From: an uncultured Pelagibacteraceae bacterium
Lineage (GTDB): Bacteria; Pseudomonadota; Alphaproteobacteria; Pelagibacterales; Pelagibacteraceae
Assembly: GCA_902607115.1 (NCBI GenBank)
Contig: CACLIZ010000001.1
Coordinates: forward strand, 34,979 to 98,978
DNA length: 64,000 bases
Direction: 5' to 3'
The translations under genes and the position numbers were made by a program. Of this stretch, positions 55,859 through 63,791 are shown piece after piece. Numbering within the stretch: the stretch's first letter is position 1; each line of letters opens with the position of its first letter. Below the pieces are notes generated by a model. The model did not search any database and was not told the DNA's origin. It saw nothing but the letters and a program-made list of their open reading frames with translations.

Positions 55859-55928
55859 ATTAATCTTTTACTTAATAATCCATTATTTATAAGGCAGAAT
55901 TTAACTCAAAATGGAAATGCTAAAATAT

Positions 55929-56231
55929 TTAAATACACCCACTAGAAGAAAATTTTACTACAGTTCCATTTGAATTTATTTCAAATTTTCTTTCGCACGG
56001 AATGCCGTATTTCTTAGTTTTGTAAACTAAAATTTCATTGCCATTTTCGCTTATATAGTCTGAAGACGGTGCTCCAATTTCCATTTTAAGTTCATTAACA
56101 GGTTTTCCAACAAACATTCCAAATTTTTCATTTTCCTTTGCAACTACTTCATCGGATTTTTGTTTTATCGTTTGGCAACCAGAAGAGAGTAATAAAATTG
56201 AAAATAAAGCTATAATGAATTTATATTTCAT
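55929..56231 (-). CDS. Small lipoprotein, SmpA/OmlA (BamE)-like fold suggested
   Basis: A 100-residue lipoprotein. The signal is MKYKFIIALFSILLLSSGC with a lipobox LSSGC. The mature part FGMFVGKPVNELKMEIGAPSSDYISENGNEILVYKTKKYGIPCERKFEINSNGTVVKFSSSGC has the short helix, G(A/K)P and strand pattern of SmpA/BamE-like domains, with two cysteines that may form a disulfide. It lies between the two nucleobase permease genes with no evident purine role. Family membership is tentative. Confidence 0.65.
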   Translation of the reverse strand: MKYKFIIALFSILLLSSGCQTIKQKSDEVVAKENEKFGMFVGKPVNELKMEIGAPSSDYISENGNEILVYKTKKYGIPCERKFEINSNGTVVKFSSSGCI

Positions 56232-56377
56232 AATAGTAATATAATAATGAAATGTGTCAAAAGATTAACCTAAAAGTTGTAAATAATCGCTAATTAGTAA
56301 CAAAATCAAAGATTTTTCATTTCTTACATAAGATTTTTTAAGTCGAATCAAATATTGTACGAGAAAATGGAGGTCTA

Positions 56378-57667
56378 ATGTTAGATAACTACTTTAACTA
56401 TAAAAAACATAAGACAGATTTTAAAACAGAAGTCATTGCAGGAGTGTCGACCTTTTTGACAATGGCTTACATAATGTTTTTAAATCCTGTTATACTTGCC
56501 GACGGTGGGTTTGATTTTGGTGGTGTTTTTACAGCGACTGCTCTTGCAACTGCATTAGCATGTTTTATTGCTGCATTTTACGCTAAAACTTGGCCCGTTG
56601 GACTTGCACCAGGAATGGGGATAAATGCATTTATCGCTTATGGTGTTTGTTTAGGTATGAAATATACGCCAGCAGAAGCACTAGGAGCAGTTTTAGTTGC
56701 AGGTGTAGTCTTCTTAGTAATTTCATTAACGCCAATAAGAGCTTGGTTAATAAATTCAATTCCAAAAAGTTTAAAACTTGGAATTGGAGCAGGTATTGGT
56801 CTTTTCTTAGCTATAATTGGATTTGAACTTATGGGATTAACTACAGATAACCCAGTAACACTTGTTCAGATGGGTGACTTGTCTAACCCTTTAACTTTAT
56901 TAGGTGCTGCTGCATTTGTTTCGATGATTGTAATGGAAAAAATGAATATCAAAGGAAATATAATCATTGGAATAATAGTGTTTAGTGCGATTGCTTGGAT
57001 CACTGGACTTGGACAATTCAATGGAGTTGTTTCTGCTCCACCACCAATGACACATCTAATGACATTTGATTTAGGTGCTGCGCTAAGTGCATCAATGGTA
57101 ACTGTAATTTTTACATTATTCTTTATCGACTTTTTTGATACTGCTGGAACATTAACTAGTGTTGCAAACGTATCTGGAAAAGTTGGTCCTGATGGAAAAA
57201 TTAAAGACATTGATAAAATGATGCTTTCAGACAGTGTATCTACTGTAGCAGGTTCAATTTTAGGAACATCTACTGTAACTACTTATGTTGAAAGTGCCGC
57301 TGGAGTAAAAGCTGGAGGAAGAACAGGAATGACTTCACTTACTATTGGAGTTCTTTTCTTATTATGCTTGTTCTTCAGTCCACTGGCAACATCTCTTCCT
57401 AAAGAAGTTGATGCTGCTGCTTTAATTTATATTGCAACTCTGTTTGTAAGAAACATTACAGACATTAGCTGGGATGATGCTGCTGAAGCGGGTCCTGCAG
57501 TTCTTGCGATGATTGCTATGCCATTTACCTATTCTATTTCAAACGGAATAGCTTTGGCATTTGTTTCATATGCTGCAATTAAAATTTGTACTGGAAAATT
57601 TAACGAGACTAGTCCAGCAATATGGGTAATAGCTGTATTAAGTATAGTTAGTTTTGCTGTAGCTTAG
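56378..57667 (+). CDS. Purine permease of the AzgA type (NCS2)
   Basis: A 429-residue transporter of the AzgA-like hypoxanthine/guanine/adenine branch. The N-terminus TEVIAGVSTFLTMAYIMFLNPVIL, GLAPGMGINAFIAYGVCLGM, FIDFFDTAGTLTSVANVSG and GTSTVTTYVESAAGVKAGGRTGMTSLTIGVLFLLCLFFSPL are the characteristic blocks. It has a clear ribosome-binding site, GGAGG, 4 bases before the ATG and a strong terminator after it. Its converging partner gpt and the operon behind it suggest uptake of guanine or hypoxanthine for catabolism or salvage. Confidence 0.93.
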   Translation: MLDNYFNYKKHKTDFKTEVIAGVSTFLTMAYIMFLNPVILADGGFDFGGVFTATALATALACFIAAFYAKTWPVGLAPGMGINAFIAYGVCLGMKYTPAEALGAVLVAGVVFLVISLTPIRAWLINSIPKSLKLGIGAGIGLFLAIIGFELMGLTTDNPVTLVQMGDLSNPLTLLGAAAFVSMIVMEKMNIKGNIIIGIIVFSAIAWITGLGQFNGVVSAPPPMTHLMTFDLGAALSASMVTVIFTLFFIDFFDTAGTLTSVANVSGKVGPDGKIKDIDKMMLSDSVSTVAGSILGTSTVTTYVESAAGVKAGGRTGMTSLTIGVLFLLCLFFSPLATSLPKEVDAAALIYIATLFVRNITDISWDDAAEAGPAVLAMIAMPFTYSISNGIALAFVSYAAIKICTGKFNETSPAIWVIAVLSIVSFAVA

Positions 57668-57689
57668 ATAGGTTAAAATTTTTAAATTG

Positions 57690-57716
57690 GGGCGACTTTA
57701 GGGTCGCCCTTTTTTA
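57690..57716 (+). terminator. Rho-independent terminator of the AzgA-type permease
   Basis: GGGCGAC at 57690-57696 pairs with GTCGCCC at 57703-57709 across TTTAGG and is followed by six Ts. It is GC-rich in an AT-rich window. The T tail overlaps the last codon of the convergent gpt gene. Confidence 0.9.
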
Positions 57717-58238
57717 TTTTTGGTGTTTCTTTTTTATATCTTCAATTCTTATTTCTTCATAAACCTCAAATGGTTGTACTATCCAAGGGTTCGCATCTAA
57801 TTTTACTGAACAAAAATCAGGTTCAAAAGTTGATTTTTTTTTCTTCCAAAGTGTTGCTGTTTTAATGTCATCAATTTTGCCTTTGATAGGCCCGTATTTA
57901 TTAAGCCAATCAATACTTTTATTAAATGTAATTCCAGTGTCAGATAAATCATCACACAATAAAATTCTACCACCCATATTTGGTGCAATAGAACTCATTT
58001 CCCTAGAAAAAACTATGTTACCTTGCTCATCCTCTATTCCTTGTCCACTATAAGACTCTACGGCAAGATATGCACACTTTAATTTAAATATCCTACTCAA
58101 TACATCTATCATTGGGGCGGCACCTCTCATGATGCCAATTAGAATAGTTGGCTTATATTTACTCTCATCAATTTGAATTGCTAACTTCTCTACAGTTCTG
58201 TTATATTCTTCCCAGCTTACAATTAATTTTTCTGACAT
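57714..58238 (-). CDS. gpt: Purine phosphoribosyltransferase (Gpt-like)
   Basis: A 174-residue type I phosphoribosyltransferase. The PRPP loop is ILLCDDLSDTGITF at residues 92-105, with ILIGIMRGAAPMIDVLSR earlier and a C-terminal AnPWIVQPFEVYEE similar to xanthine-guanine phosphoribosyltransferases. It would make GMP or XMP from guanine or xanthine. As the last gene of the purine operon, 12 bp after puuD, it competes with xanthine dehydrogenase for the same bases, offering a salvage branch (inference). Hypoxanthine specificity cannot be ruled out. Confidence 0.85.
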   Translation of the reverse strand: MSEKLIVSWEEYNRTVEKLAIQIDESKYKPTILIGIMRGAAPMIDVLSRIFKLKCAYLAVESYSGQGIEDEQGNIVFSREMSSIAPNMGGRILLCDDLSDTGITFNKSIDWLNKYGPIKGKIDDIKTATLWKKKKSTFEPDFCSVKLDANPWIVQPFEVYEEIRIEDIKKKHQK

Positions 58239-58250
58239 TTTTTTAAAAGA

Positions 58251-59162
58251 CTAATTTTTGGTTATAAAAATTATAACTGCTAGAATTATCAAAGCAACTA
58301 TTGACGTAAATAAAATATTCAACCTATGAATGTTTCTGCCTCTAAGATTAAAATAATGTCTTGCCAAACCTGAGATTATTCCAATTAATACAAGAATTGC
58401 CCAGTTATATTTGTGATAAACTAGAAAGCTAAAATGCCCAGAAAGCATTATAAATAAAACTAAAAAAGTTGAATAATTGTTATGAATTGATCTTTGTTTA
58501 GCTGCTAACGATAAACTCATATCAAATTTTTTTGATCTTTTGCTGCTATTAATTATGTTCATTTGATTTGGAATTATCACTGTGAAAACATTCGCAAACA
58601 TATTTGTTCCAATTATTAAACCAACACTTAAAAAAGCAAATTTTGGACCAAATATTTTTGTAAGACCAAAAGATAGAATTGTTAACAATAAAATCATTGT
58701 AGAAACAAATAAGAAATCATTTTTGATTAGTTCAGATTTGCATAAGAAATCATAAATTAACCAAGAAACTAGTAAGGATAAAACTGAATATAAAATTGCA
58801 GTTGTTGGGGATATAAGTAATACTCTTTTGTCTATCATTAAGACGCCTGCATTATAGTAATAAATAACGAATAAAAGCAAAACCCCTGTGATAAATGTCA
58901 GATAGCTTTGCCATTTGAATATAACTAACTGTTTAAGGTACATGCTCTCAGGAGATTTTTTTAGTCTAGTAAGCTTATAAAAAAAACCTGAATGCATTAA
59001 ATATCCTTCACCATCTATATCTCTGTTTGTAATTTTTTTATTTAACTTGTTATCCAAGTAATTGAATAAAAAACTGTTACCAACCCAAAGAATTGCAAAT
59101 AGTACATGTCCCCATCTTAAAATAACTTCAGACCACTTTAATGTATACGTTAGAATATCCAT
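58251..59162 (-). CDS. puuD: Urate hydroxylase PuuD, membrane domain without cytochrome c
   Basis: A 303-residue membrane protein matching the N-terminal domain of PuuD, which oxidises urate to 5-hydroxyisourate. Eight or so helices are evident, with LRWGHVLFAILWVGNSFLFNYLD, GEGYLMHSGFFYKL and FGPKFAFLSVGLIIGTNMFANVFTVIIPNQ as typical segments. Family members often carry a C-terminal cytochrome c with a CxxCH motif. None is present here, as the protein ends after its last helix (IIFITKN). Electrons must therefore pass to another acceptor (inference). It abuts guaD and lies in the hiuH-xdh operon, which supports the assignment. Confidence 0.88.
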   Translation of the reverse strand: MDILTYTLKWSEVILRWGHVLFAILWVGNSFLFNYLDNKLNKKITNRDIDGEGYLMHSGFFYKLTRLKKSPESMYLKQLVIFKWQSYLTFITGVLLLFVIYYYNAGVLMIDKRVLLISPTTAILYSVLSLLVSWLIYDFLCKSELIKNDFLFVSTMILLLTILSFGLTKIFGPKFAFLSVGLIIGTNMFANVFTVIIPNQMNIINSSKRSKKFDMSLSLAAKQRSIHNNYSTFLVLFIMLSGHFSFLVYHKYNWAILVLIGIISGLARHYFNLRGRNIHRLNILFTSIVALIILAVIIFITKN

Positions 59163-59633
59163 TTAATATTTAATTTTATCTTCTTTGTTTTCCCAAACTT
59201 TAAATGCTTTTAAAGCCTCATCTCTATGCATCTGATACATTTTTATTTTTCTATTCTCAATGTCTTTATTTATTTCAGAATAAATAAATGAATCATCAAA
59301 GTCTATCTTCTTAGCATCTGATCTGGTATTAGCATAAAAAATATTATCTATATGTGCCCAATATATTGCTGATAAACACATAGGACATGGTTCGCAAGTA
59401 GAATATAAGTCACATCCTTTCAAAAAAAAATTGTTTTCTTTTTGACACGCATTTCTTATCGCTACTATTTCTGCATGAGCTGTGGGATCGTTTTTTGCAG
59501 TTACTTGATTAAATCCTTCTGCAATTATCTTATTATTTTTTACAATAACACATCCGAAAGGTCCTCCTTTTGTTTTTGCGCTTTGAATTGACAATTCAAT
59601 AGCTCTCAACATAAATTTAGAATTTTCCGTCAT
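59163..59633 (-). CDS. guaD: Guanine deaminase, cytidine-deaminase fold
   Basis: A 156-residue zinc deaminase. The active-site His53 and Glu55 are in PTAHAEI and the zinc cysteines Cys83 and Cys86 are in TCEPCPMC. The C-terminal FDDSFIYSEI segment is like that of B. subtilis-type guanine deaminase and separates it from tRNA adenosine deaminase TadA. It would convert guanine to xanthine, the substrate of the Xdh encoded upstream (4 bp apart). Confidence 0.9.
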   Translation of the reverse strand: MTENSKFMLRAIELSIQSAKTKGGPFGCVIVKNNKIIAEGFNQVTAKNDPTAHAEIVAIRNACQKENNFFLKGCDLYSTCEPCPMCLSAIYWAHIDNIFYANTRSDAKKIDFDDSFIYSEINKDIENRKIKMYQMHRDEALKAFKVWENKEDKIKY

Positions 59634-59637
59634 AGTT

Positions 59638-61941
59638 TTAAATTGTATTTTTTAGTTTATTTACGCTCATCAATATTTTTTCGGGTGTTGCCGGTGCATC
59701 TAATTCGGGAATTTTTTCGTAGTTTGAAACTGAGGCAATCGCATCTTTAATTGCAAAAAAAACGCTCATTGCTAGCATTAACGGAGGTTCGCCAGTTGTT
59801 TTTTGTTTATTCACTACATTTTCAACGTTAGATCCTTTTTTAAAAATCTCTACATTAAATTTTTTTGGTGTATCGCTAATCGCAGGAATTTTATAAGTTG
59901 AAGGCGAAAAAGTTTTTAATTTTCCAGAGTTATCCCAAACTATTTCTTCAATTGTTAGCCATCCTTGACCTTGAACAAAACCTCCTTCTATTTGTCCAAG
60001 TTCTAACGCAGGATTAATAGCGTTTCCTGCATCATGAACTATATCAACTCTATCAACTATATTTTCTCCTGTAAGTGTATCAATAGTTACCTCTGTTACA
60101 GCTGCTCCATAACAAAAATAATAGAAAGGTCTTCCTTTAAATTTCTGTTTATCAAAATTAATTTTCGGAGTTGAATAGAATCCTGACGATGACAAAGAAA
60201 TTCTATTTAGATAAGCTTCTTGTATTATTTCTTTAAATTCAAAAGATCTATTGCCAAAATAAATATTTTCATTTTTATAAACAGGCTCTATTTTAGAGAA
60301 AATATTATATTTTTTTTTGATAAAATTATTTAAGTTTGACTTTATTTTATCAGCTGCATTTAGAGTAGCCGCACCATTCAAATCTGTGGTGGATGATGCA
60401 GCGCTTGCAGATGTATTTGGAACTTTAGATGTATTTGTAGAGGAAATTTGCACTTTTTCAAAAGGAAGTCCAAATGAATTAGCAACAAGTTGAGCAATTT
60501 TTGTGTGAGTACCCTGACCCATTTCTATACCCCCATGATTCAGATGTACACTTCCATCTGTATATATATGAACTAATGCACCAGCTTGATTCAGATGAAT
60601 TGTTGTAAAAGATATGCCAAATTTAACTGGGGTTAAGGCTATTCCTTTTTTTTTAAATTTATTTTTTAAATTAAATTTTTTAATTTTTTCATATCTTTTT
60701 TTATAATTAGATTTATTTAATAAACTTTGAAATATTTCTTGGATTACGTTGTCATTAATCTTCATTCCATAATGAGTAATATTTCTTTTATTTTGACCAT
60801 AAAAATTTATTTTTCTTATTCCACTTGGATCTTTTTTTAGATATCTCGCTACATTGTCCAATATATTTTCAATGGCCATCATTCCTTGGTTCCCACCAAA
60901 ACCTCTAAAGGCTGTTGATGATGAAGTATTTGTTTTACAGAGATAATTTTTGACTTCTAAATCTGATAAATAATAAGCGTTATCTATATGCAGCAATGCT
61001 CTTTCATTAATTGCATATGATAAATCTGGTGACATTCCACACTTTGAGGCTAACTTTAATTTTAAACCATTAATTTTACCATTGTCATTAAATCCTACTT
61101 CATATTCAGAATAAAAGTCATGTCTCTTACCAGTTATTATAATATCATCGTCTCTATCCAGCCTTAGTTTAATTGGTTGTTTTGTTTTGTGAGATAACAA
61201 AGCACAAATAGCCGATGTCATAAAATTTGTTTCTTTGCCTCCAAATCCACCACCAATTCTTCTAACCATAACAGTAATTGAATTACTTTTTTGTTTTAAC
61301 ATCTTTGCAATAATTTGCTGAGTTTCTGAAGGGTGCTGAGTTGAACTATAAACCAACAGATTATTATCCTCTTTAGGAACAACTAGACAAACCTGTCCCT
61401 CTAAATAAAAATGTTCCTGACTTCCCGTATTAAAGCTACCTTTTAACTTATTTTTTGATTTATTGATTTTATTTTGTGGATCACCTTTTTTAATTATTCT
61501 TGGATCAAAAAGAAGATTATTTTTTTTTAATGCTTCTTCTATAGTAACAATTGGTTTTAAATCTTGATAAACTACTTTTGCCTTTAAAACTGCTTTTCTA
61601 GCAAGTTCATTGGAAGTTGCTGCTACCGCGAATAGTGGCTGTCCAAAGTATTCAACTTTTGATTTTGGAAATATTGGGTCTCCATCAAATACAGGCCCTA
61701 CATCATTGCGGCCTGGAATATCATTAAAAGTTACAACTGATATAACTCCTTCACTTGTTTTTACGTCCCTTAAATCAATTTTTTTTATTTTTGCATGAGC
61801 TTTTTTACTCCAACCAATTGCCCCATATAATGTATTAAATGGTTCACTAATATCATCGGTATAATCAGCTAAACCAGACACATGTTTAGTAGCACTATCA
61901 TGTGGTATGCTTTGATTTTTTATAATTTCTTCATTATTCAT
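59638..61941 (-). CDS. xdhB: Xanthine dehydrogenase, molybdopterin subunit
   Basis: Catalytic subunit (767 residues) that hydroxylates hypoxanthine and xanthine to urate at a molybdenum cofactor. It begins IPHDSATKHVSGLADYTDD and has RIGGGFGGKETNF (Mo-cofactor and substrate loop), STAFRGFGGNQGM, VHLNHGGIEMGQGTHTKIAQ (EMGQG) and the C-terminal TTGEPPLMLAMSVFFAI with the catalytic-Glu motif GEPP. It overlaps xdhA by 4 bp. The maturation factor XdhC is not seen between or beside the two genes. Confidence 0.96.
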   Translation of the reverse strand: MNNEEIIKNQSIPHDSATKHVSGLADYTDDISEPFNTLYGAIGWSKKAHAKIKKIDLRDVKTSEGVISVVTFNDIPGRNDVGPVFDGDPIFPKSKVEYFGQPLFAVAATSNELARKAVLKAKVVYQDLKPIVTIEEALKKNNLLFDPRIIKKGDPQNKINKSKNKLKGSFNTGSQEHFYLEGQVCLVVPKEDNNLLVYSSTQHPSETQQIIAKMLKQKSNSITVMVRRIGGGFGGKETNFMTSAICALLSHKTKQPIKLRLDRDDDIIITGKRHDFYSEYEVGFNDNGKINGLKLKLASKCGMSPDLSYAINERALLHIDNAYYLSDLEVKNYLCKTNTSSSTAFRGFGGNQGMMAIENILDNVARYLKKDPSGIRKINFYGQNKRNITHYGMKINDNVIQEIFQSLLNKSNYKKRYEKIKKFNLKNKFKKKGIALTPVKFGISFTTIHLNQAGALVHIYTDGSVHLNHGGIEMGQGTHTKIAQLVANSFGLPFEKVQISSTNTSKVPNTSASAASSTTDLNGAATLNAADKIKSNLNNFIKKKYNIFSKIEPVYKNENIYFGNRSFEFKEIIQEAYLNRISLSSSGFYSTPKINFDKQKFKGRPFYYFCYGAAVTEVTIDTLTGENIVDRVDIVHDAGNAINPALELGQIEGGFVQGQGWLTIEEIVWDNSGKLKTFSPSTYKIPAISDTPKKFNVEIFKKGSNVENVVNKQKTTGEPPLMLAMSVFFAIKDAIASVSNYEKIPELDAPATPEKILMSVNKLKNTI

Positions 61942-63377
61942 GAATTTACTCTAATTATTTTTTTATTATTTATTTCGTAAAAAGCTTTAAGTAATAAATT
62001 CTTAGCAACAGTTAACCTATAATTTCTACTGGCCCTCATATCATCTATGGGCGAAAAATCTCTGTCTATTAAGTAAAGTGCTTTGCTAAACGTATTTTCT
62101 GAAAAATCTGAATTTATTAACTTTTTTTCTATTGCTGATGCTCTTTTAGGTATTTCAGACATACCTCCATAAGCGATAACTGCTTTGGTAATTTTATTCT
62201 TTTTTATTAAGAAGCTAAATGACCCACAAACTGAAGAAATATCGTCATCAAATCTTTTTGAAATTTTATATGCCTTAAAAATATTACCTTTATTAAAAGG
62301 TATTTTTATTGAATAAATAAATTCACCTTTTCTTAACTTTGTTCTTCGATAAGAAATAAAAAATTCATTAATAGAAAAAATTTTCTTTTGATTTACTCCT
62401 TGAACAACAACTTTTGCATCTAATGTTAATAATAATGGAAGTGTATCTCCAATTGGAGAGGCGGTTGCAATATTTCCAGCAATTGTACCTACATGTCTTA
62501 TTTGTAGTGATCCATATCTTTTTAAAACATCATGGAAGTCTACATAATAATTTTTAATAAAGTTTTGAAAATCAAAAAGTGAAGTAGTGGCTCCAATTTC
62601 TATCGAGCTTTTGCTTTTTTTAATAAAATTTAATTTTTCGATTGAGTTAAGAGAAATAATTGTTTTGAGTTCTTTTCTAAATTTAGTTACTTCAAGAGAA
62701 AGATCTGTTCCACCACTTAAAATTTTTGCATCAGGATATTTTTTTAATATTTTTTTTAAATTAATAATTGTTTTAGGTGCAAAATATTTTTTTCCATTTT
62801 TATTAATTTCAACTTCAGTATTTTTAATTTTTTTTAACAAACCGATCGTTTTGTTTTGGTTTTTTTTAAATTTATCTTGATATTTTTTTTTATTTAAACT
62901 CTTTGCCGCATCAATAATTGGCCTATAACCTGTGCATCTACATAAATTACCTGACAAAGCTTCATCAATTACATCGTTAGTAATTGATGTGTTGCTTTTA
63001 TACATTGAAAATAAGGACATTGTAAAACCTGGTGTACAAAATCCACATTGAGAACCATGGAATTTAACCATGGCTTCTTGTACAGGATGAAGTTTATTAT
63101 TTTCCTCAATTAAATCTTCTACTAATATTAAGTGTTTGCCATTTAAAGTTGGCAAAAAACTTATGCAGGAGTTTATAGGTTTATAAATAAGTTTATTATT
63201 CTTTATTTCACCTAATACTATTGTACAAGCCCCACATCCTCCTTCAGCACAACCTTCTTTTGTTCCAGTTTTTTTTAAATCATCACGAACATAATTTAAA
63301 ATTGTTTTATTAGGATCAGGATTTTCTATTTTAAAAATTTTATTTTTAAAAATAAATTGGATTACGTTGGAAACCAT
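61938..63377 (-). CDS. xdhA: Xanthine dehydrogenase, iron-sulfur and FAD subunit
   Basis: The 479-residue electron-transfer subunit. The plant-type [2Fe-2S] cysteines are Cys43, Cys48, Cys51 (CAEGGCGAC) and Cys71; the second cluster uses Cys111, Cys114 (CGFC) and Cys146, Cys148 (CRC). The FAD domain follows with KILSGGTDLSLEVTK and GTIAGNIATASPIGDTLP. It passes electrons from the Mo subunit to NAD+. It shares a base with hiuH upstream and overlaps xdhB by 4 bp. Confidence 0.96.
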   Translation of the reverse strand: MVSNVIQFIFKNKIFKIENPDPNKTILNYVRDDLKKTGTKEGCAEGGCGACTIVLGEIKNNKLIYKPINSCISFLPTLNGKHLILVEDLIEENNKLHPVQEAMVKFHGSQCGFCTPGFTMSLFSMYKSNTSITNDVIDEALSGNLCRCTGYRPIIDAAKSLNKKKYQDKFKKNQNKTIGLLKKIKNTEVEINKNGKKYFAPKTIINLKKILKKYPDAKILSGGTDLSLEVTKFRKELKTIISLNSIEKLNFIKKSKSSIEIGATTSLFDFQNFIKNYYVDFHDVLKRYGSLQIRHVGTIAGNIATASPIGDTLPLLLTLDAKVVVQGVNQKKIFSINEFFISYRRTKLRKGEFIYSIKIPFNKGNIFKAYKISKRFDDDISSVCGSFSFLIKKNKITKAVIAYGGMSEIPKRASAIEKKLINSDFSENTFSKALYLIDRDFSPIDDMRASRNYRLTVAKNLLLKAFYEINNKKIIRVNS

Positions 63378-63727
63378 TAGCTTCCTCTATATGTTGAATA
63401 ACTCCATGGCGATACTAATAATGGAACATGATATTGTTCATCATTTTTTGAAATCCCAAATCTAACAACGACGTCATCTAAAAATGGGTTTGTTTCTGAT
63501 TTAAGAATATTTTTAAAATAATCGCCTATATAGAAAATAAGTTCATATTTTCCAGTTTTAAATTTATCCTTTTCAACTAACGGACCATCCGATCTTCCGT
63601 CAGAATTTAAAACTATAGATTTTAATTTTGTTCGCTCCTGACCATTTATATAAAATAAATCTACTTTAATTCCTTTTCCGGGTTTTCCAGAATATACATC
63701 TAAAACATGTGTAGTTAATTTGGTCAT
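63377..63727 (-). CDS. hiuH: 5-hydroxyisourate hydrolase (transthyretin-like)
   Basis: A 116-residue hydrolase converting 5-hydroxyisourate to OHCU. It starts MTKLTTHVLDVYSGKPGKGIKVDL, with His7 in THVLD, has QYHVPLLVSPWSYSTYRGS at its end and the diagnostic C-terminal tetrapeptide YRGS. No signal peptide is seen, so it is cytoplasmic. As first gene of the operon it defines the promoter region shared with divergent uraD. It follows the PuuD product in the pathway. Confidence 0.96.
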   Translation of the reverse strand: MTKLTTHVLDVYSGKPGKGIKVDLFYINGQERTKLKSIVLNSDGRSDGPLVEKDKFKTGKYELIFYIGDYFKNILKSETNPFLDDVVVRFGISKNDEQYHVPLLVSPWSYSTYRGS

Positions 63728-63735
63728 ATTGGTTA

Positions 63736-63750
63736 TTGTATATTACACAA
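63736..63750. promoter_or_regulatory. Imperfect palindrome between hiuH and uraD, candidate operator
   Basis: TTGTATATTACACAA is a 15 bp imperfect palindrome (arms TTGT...ACAA with inner TA/TA symmetry). It lies 9 bp before the hiuH start and 42 bp before uraD, in the only 64 bp between the two divergent purine genes. It could control both. No regulator gene is in the window. Confidence 0.4.
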
Positions 63751-63791
63751 AAACAAATAATTAATATATTAAAACTTAAAAAACGTCCACT

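Noticed and set aside
56302..56316. AAAATCAAAGATTTT palindrome upstream of the AzgA-type permease
   Set aside because: Short arms of AT-rich sequence are expected by chance here, and nothing else supports an operator.
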